Of a DNA stretch of 64,000 bases, positions 61,413-64,000 are shown one piece after another. The translations under genes and the position numbers were made by a program. The DNA lies in NCBI RefSeq assembly GCF_033343995.1, contig NZ_CP137573.1, forward strand, positions 62,001 to 126,000. Direction: 5' to 3'. Position 1 is the first letter of the stretch, and every line of letters begins with the position of its first letter. The stretch is from Streptomyces sp. HUAS YS2. Lineage in GTDB: Bacteria > Actinomycetota > Actinomycetes > Streptomycetales > Streptomycetaceae. A model generated the notes under the pieces. It was given only the letters and a program-made list of their open reading frames with translations. It was not told the DNA's origin and did not search any database.

Positions 61413-61960
61413 ATGACGGATCTGGTTGAGCGGCTGGTGCCGGACAAGTTGTGGGTGCTGTTCCGGCGGGTGGTACCGCCGACGGAGGTCATACGCCCGC
61501 AGGGCGGCCGGCGTCGAGCGGGTGGCCGCGAAGCCTTGGCGGCGATCGCCTTCGTGGCGACCTCGGGGTGCACCTGGCGGCAGCTCCCTCCGGTCTTCGG
61601 CCCGAGTTGGCAGACGGTCTACCGACGTTTCGCCCAGTGGAGCGGCTCGGGTCTGGGCCCGGCTCCACCGCGTCATCCTCGATGAACTCGGCGCTCGCGG
61701 GGCAGTGGACTGGTCGCGGTGCGCGGTCGACTCCGTCCGCGTGCGGGCTGCAAAGGGGGCCCTGGCAAGCTCCACGCCGGCAAAGGCTACGACTAGCGCA
61801 AGGGCAGCGCGGTTGTGCCGCAGCGAATGCGTACACCTCGCCCTGGCGCCCGGAATGCTCCGCCGTAGGTCGCGACGATCGCGGCCAGGCTCCGTCGAGG
61901 TAAATCCGGTATCCACTGCGGTAGTTGTGAATTCGTCTCCGCGATCGAGTAGCCGCCCGA
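61413..61960 (+). mobile_element. IS5-family transposase remnant (third IS)
   Basis: ATG 61413 opens LVERLVPDKLWVLFRRVVPP, then FVATSGCTWRQLPPVFGPSW, QTVYRRFAQWSGSGL. A frameshift at about 61660 leads to LHRVILDELGARGAVDWSRC, AVDSVRVRAAKGA. A further shift and stop give KLHAGKGYD. Several lesions make it inactive. No terminal repeats are visible. Confidence 0.65.
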
Positions 61961-62029
61961 ATGCGTTTCTGCTGTGCGGACTTGAGGGGAGTGGACTGTC
62001 AGTGCGCGGGGCCAGCATGCTTACCTGGG

Positions 62030-62767
62030 TCATGCCCCCAGATCCCCTGTCAGGGGCAGGCACTCGGCGAGCAGGTCGACGACGTCGCGCCAGGCTCGCT
62101 GCGCGTGCTGTGGATGGTAGCCGACGCCGGGGACCACGGGGTGGTCGACCGTCGGGTGGTGGAAGGCGTGCAAGGCGCCGCCGTAGACCGTGAGACGCCA
62201 GTCGACGCCCGCGGCCTGCATCTCGGCTGTGAACGCGTTCCGTTGCGCGGGCGACATGATCGGGTCTTCCGACCCGACCCCGGCCCACACCGGGCAGCCA
62301 ATGCGCGCCGACTCGCCAGGTCGGCCCGTGGTCAGTCCGTTGACTGTCCCGATCCCCCGCAGGCTGACGCCGCCGCGCCCGAGTTCCAGCCCGACGGCGC
62401 CCCCGGTGCCGTAGCCGACGGCGGCGATCCGGTCGGGGTCGGTCCGCGGTTCGGTGCGCAACACGTCGAGCGCCGCATGGCCGATGCCTCGCATCCGGTC
62501 GGGATCAGCGAGCAGTGGCAGGCAACGGGCCAGCATCTCCTCGGGGTCGCCCAAATAGCGCCCGCCATGAAGGTCGAAGGCCAGCGCTATATATCCCAGC
62601 TCGGCAAGAGCATCGGCCCGGCGGCGCTCGACGTCGCTGAGCCCCGTGCCCTCTGGTCCGAGCAGCACCGCGGGCCGGCGGTCGACACCGGCCGGGAGCG
62701 CGAGGTGCCCGATCATCGTTAAGCCGTCGGCCGGATACTCGACCGTGCACGTCGTAATCGTCGTCAT
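62030..62767 (-). CDS. Dienelactone hydrolase-like protein lacking the nucleophile
   Basis: 245 aa from ATG 62767. The alpha/beta-hydrolase fold is clear (PAVLLGPEGTGLSDVERRRA, IALAFDLHGGRYLG, WAGVGSEDPIMSP, VYGGALHAFHHP with the Asp and His). The nucleophile elbow normally reads GYCFGG or similar; here it is GYGTGG (118-123) with Gly at the Cys/Ser position 120. Catalysis by the usual mechanism is therefore unlikely. It could bind ligands instead, or use another residue. Confidence 0.85.
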   Translation of the reverse strand: MTTITTCTVEYPADGLTMIGHLALPAGVDRRPAVLLGPEGTGLSDVERRRADALAELGYIALAFDLHGGRYLGDPEEMLARCLPLLADPDRMRGIGHAALDVLRTEPRTDPDRIAAVGYGTGGAVGLELGRGGVSLRGIGTVNGLTTGRPGESARIGCPVWAGVGSEDPIMSPAQRNAFTAEMQAAGVDWRLTVYGGALHAFHHPTVDHPVVPGVGYHPQHAQRAWRDVVDLLAECLPLTGDLGA

Positions 62768-63009
62768 GAGACTGGACTGTAGTGATCGTCGAGCCCGCTC
62801 CGGCCGGGGTTCTGCCGCTGGCAGATCTGCTAAGGGCCCCAATTCGGGATCATGGGGTGGCGGGCGCGCCTCGGCGCTTCCGCCCCAGCCCAGGCGGCCC
62901 TTCGGTAGCGGTCCTCTCTCCGACGTACCGGCACTGGCGGCGTCAGGGAGCAGCGGCATCCACTGGGTCGGGTTGCCGCACAGGACGCCGCGGATTGAGC
63001 TCCAGGCCG

Positions 63010-63393
63010 CTATCGGACGACACAAATGTCCGGCAGAACGGAGGCGTCCACGCCTTCCCGGGTGAGCACCCGTTGCGCAAGCCCGCGCGCACGAATCCAC
63101 TCCGCATCGCTGCTCAACGCTGTCGCCGCCCAACGATTCGGGGACTCGTCGCGACTCATCTCGTCGAAGATCGAATCGATCATCCGCAGGTCGGGCAATA
63201 CGTCACGGCTTACAAGTCCCTCCTCCATGAGGCCTTCGACCATGCGGAAGGCATGATCGAAGTCGAGGGCGATCTCGTCCGTCTCGACACCGTGCTTCTT
63301 CAGCCATGCCTCCTGAGCACTCACGGGTGCTGCCACGACGGTGAGCGCTTCCATCAGCAGGCGACGGCGCCAGGAAGGTTCAGGGGTCTCCAC
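63010..63393 (-). CDS. Hypothetical helical protein (127 aa)
   Basis: Starts at GTG 63393. Largely alpha-helical, with KKHGVETDEIALDFDHAFRM and a C-terminal RGLAQRVLTREGVDASVLPD. Acidic and soluble. No family is recognised. It may be a ligand-binding or immunity-like protein. It is followed by a 240-bp gap before the dienelactone hydrolase gene. Confidence 0.6.
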   Translation of the reverse strand: METPEPSWRRRLLMEALTVVAAPVSAQEAWLKKHGVETDEIALDFDHAFRMVEGLMEEGLVSRDVLPDLRMIDSIFDEMSRDESPNRWAATALSSDAEWIRARGLAQRVLTREGVDASVLPDICVVR

Positions 63394-63544
63394 GGCCAGA
63401 TCCTCCCACCCGTACGCTCAGCTCGAGCCAGCCTGTTCGACCATGCTCAGCAACGAACTTGAAGAGCCGACCGCCCGAGGTGTCTGTACGGGCCCGGTGG
63501 TGCCCGTAGCCGAAGCTGGCGTCGTCGCGGAGCTTGCTACTTGA

Positions 63545-64000
63545 TCAGCCCGTTCCGGCAGGGTTCGCCCTGCTGGCCGCGTGTGTGGCCGCACGCTCTT
63601 GGTGAACCCGTATGAGCAGGCCAAGTATCGCGATGCCCGCAGCCATGCCGATCCCGTGCTCGACGACGGCGACCGCCGGATGCTCGAGGGGCTCGTAGTC
63701 ACCAGGGCGCAGAACGGCCCAGACGAACCTCCAGGAACTCCAGGCGAACAGCGACCCTGAGGCGACGAATCCGGTCATCATGGGTAGCCACAGCGGAAGT
63801 CGACCACCAGTGTTGCCTGAAAGCACCCGCACGCTACAGGCGCCGAGCAGCGCCCAGAGCGCGCCACTTCCGATCAGCAGACGGCCGTTGAGATCCCAGG
63901 CGTGGAAGGCCGTATTGAGGCCGAGCGTTCCCCCGAACGCCCAGAACAGCCACAGCGCGGCCAGGATCGTGGTCGCCACGGGCACCAGCAGCAGGTGCCG
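63545..64000 (-). CDS. Four-helix membrane protein, possibly partial at the window edge
   Basis: A plausible start is GTG 63985 (146 aa), but the frame stays open to the edge (HLLLVPVATTILAALWLFW forms one helix), so the gene may begin outside. Hydrophobic segments lie at the N-terminus, about 35-55, 68-88 and 110-128 before a polar C-terminus. Residues FGGTLGLNTAFHAWDLNGR and EHPAVAVVEHGIGM are notable. It resembles DUF3995-type membrane proteins in size and layout; no function. Confidence 0.65.
   Translation of the reverse strand, partial: RHLLLVPVATTILAALWLFWAFGGTLGLNTAFHAWDLNGRLLIGSGALWALLGACSVRVLSGNTGGRLPLWLPMMTGFVASGSLFAWSSWRFVWAVLRPGDYEPLEHPAVAVVEHGIGMAAGIAILGLLIRVHQERAATHAASRANPAGTG

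Noticed and set aside
1-64000. tRNA or rRNA genes
   Set aside because: No cloverleaf with conserved TTCGA arms or rRNA-like stretch was recognised; a covariance search would be needed to be sure.

Overview
The window is high-GC actinobacterial DNA and almost certainly comes from a Streptomyces chromosome. Supporting this are the GTG/TTG starts, the strong GC bias at third codon positions, and a typical gene set: streptogrisin-type protease with pro-domain, LuxR/NarL and AraC regulators, paired DksA/TraR-like zinc proteins, a squalene/phytoene synthase-like enzyme, and many IS5-family elements. I see no rRNA or tRNA gene and no CRISPR array. The content is accessory and poorly syntenic, as on a chromosome arm.

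Region 1 (about 1-13.3 kb) is a scrap yard. It holds small hypothetical genes, a toxin-antitoxin cassette whose toxin has an in-frame stop, a second decayed copy of that cassette, a 5'-truncated prim-pol domain, a truncated HNH nuclease, a methyltransferase tail, a delta-60-repeat pseudogene, and several transposase 3' scars. A large intact BNR/Ycf48-like propeller protein with a translationally coupled small membrane protein sits between two direct copies of the same IS scar.

Region 2 (13.3-20.9 kb) has an FAD/NAD(P)-binding protein divergent from a GAF-LuxR regulator, with a strong palindrome between them. It also has a RidA-family protein and a two-gene FAD epoxidase / squalene-phytoene-synthase-like cassette whose product I cannot name. 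Region 3 (21.5-27.6 kb) has a two-gene exporter/importer-type ABC half-transporter pair divergent from an AraC regulator, then an FAD monooxygenase.

Region 4 (28.4-36.7 kb) has a beta-propeller phytase, an orphan tnpB 3' end, and a purine-linked group: an NCS2 permease, an XRE-like regulator and a PuuE-type allantoinase. An LtrA membrane protein and an epimerase-like class V aminotransferase follow. Region 5 (36.8-47.7 kb) has a membrane-anchored STAND NTPase with TPRs, an SRPBCC-ArsR-SRPBCC operon with twin operators, an ArsR-like regulator divergent from a secreted SMP-30-like propeller, a VOC protein, a streptogrisin-like protease with an acidic tail, a cold-shock protein and an arginase-like protein.

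Region 6 (47.8-55.9 kb) resembles the S. coelicolor neighbourhood around SCO6160-SCO6166 (from memory, not searched). It contains fused SecDF, a NarL-type response regulator and HisKA_3 kinase pair, two DksA/TraR zinc proteins and a divergent MreB-like protein. Region 7 (56-64 kb) is IS-dominated. An IS701-family transposase is cut by an 887-bp IS5-family element. That element abuts, through a shared CTAG, a second IS5-family element that seems to carry a P-loop kinase gene inside its inverted repeats. GNAT, dienelactone-hydrolase-like and membrane proteins close the window.
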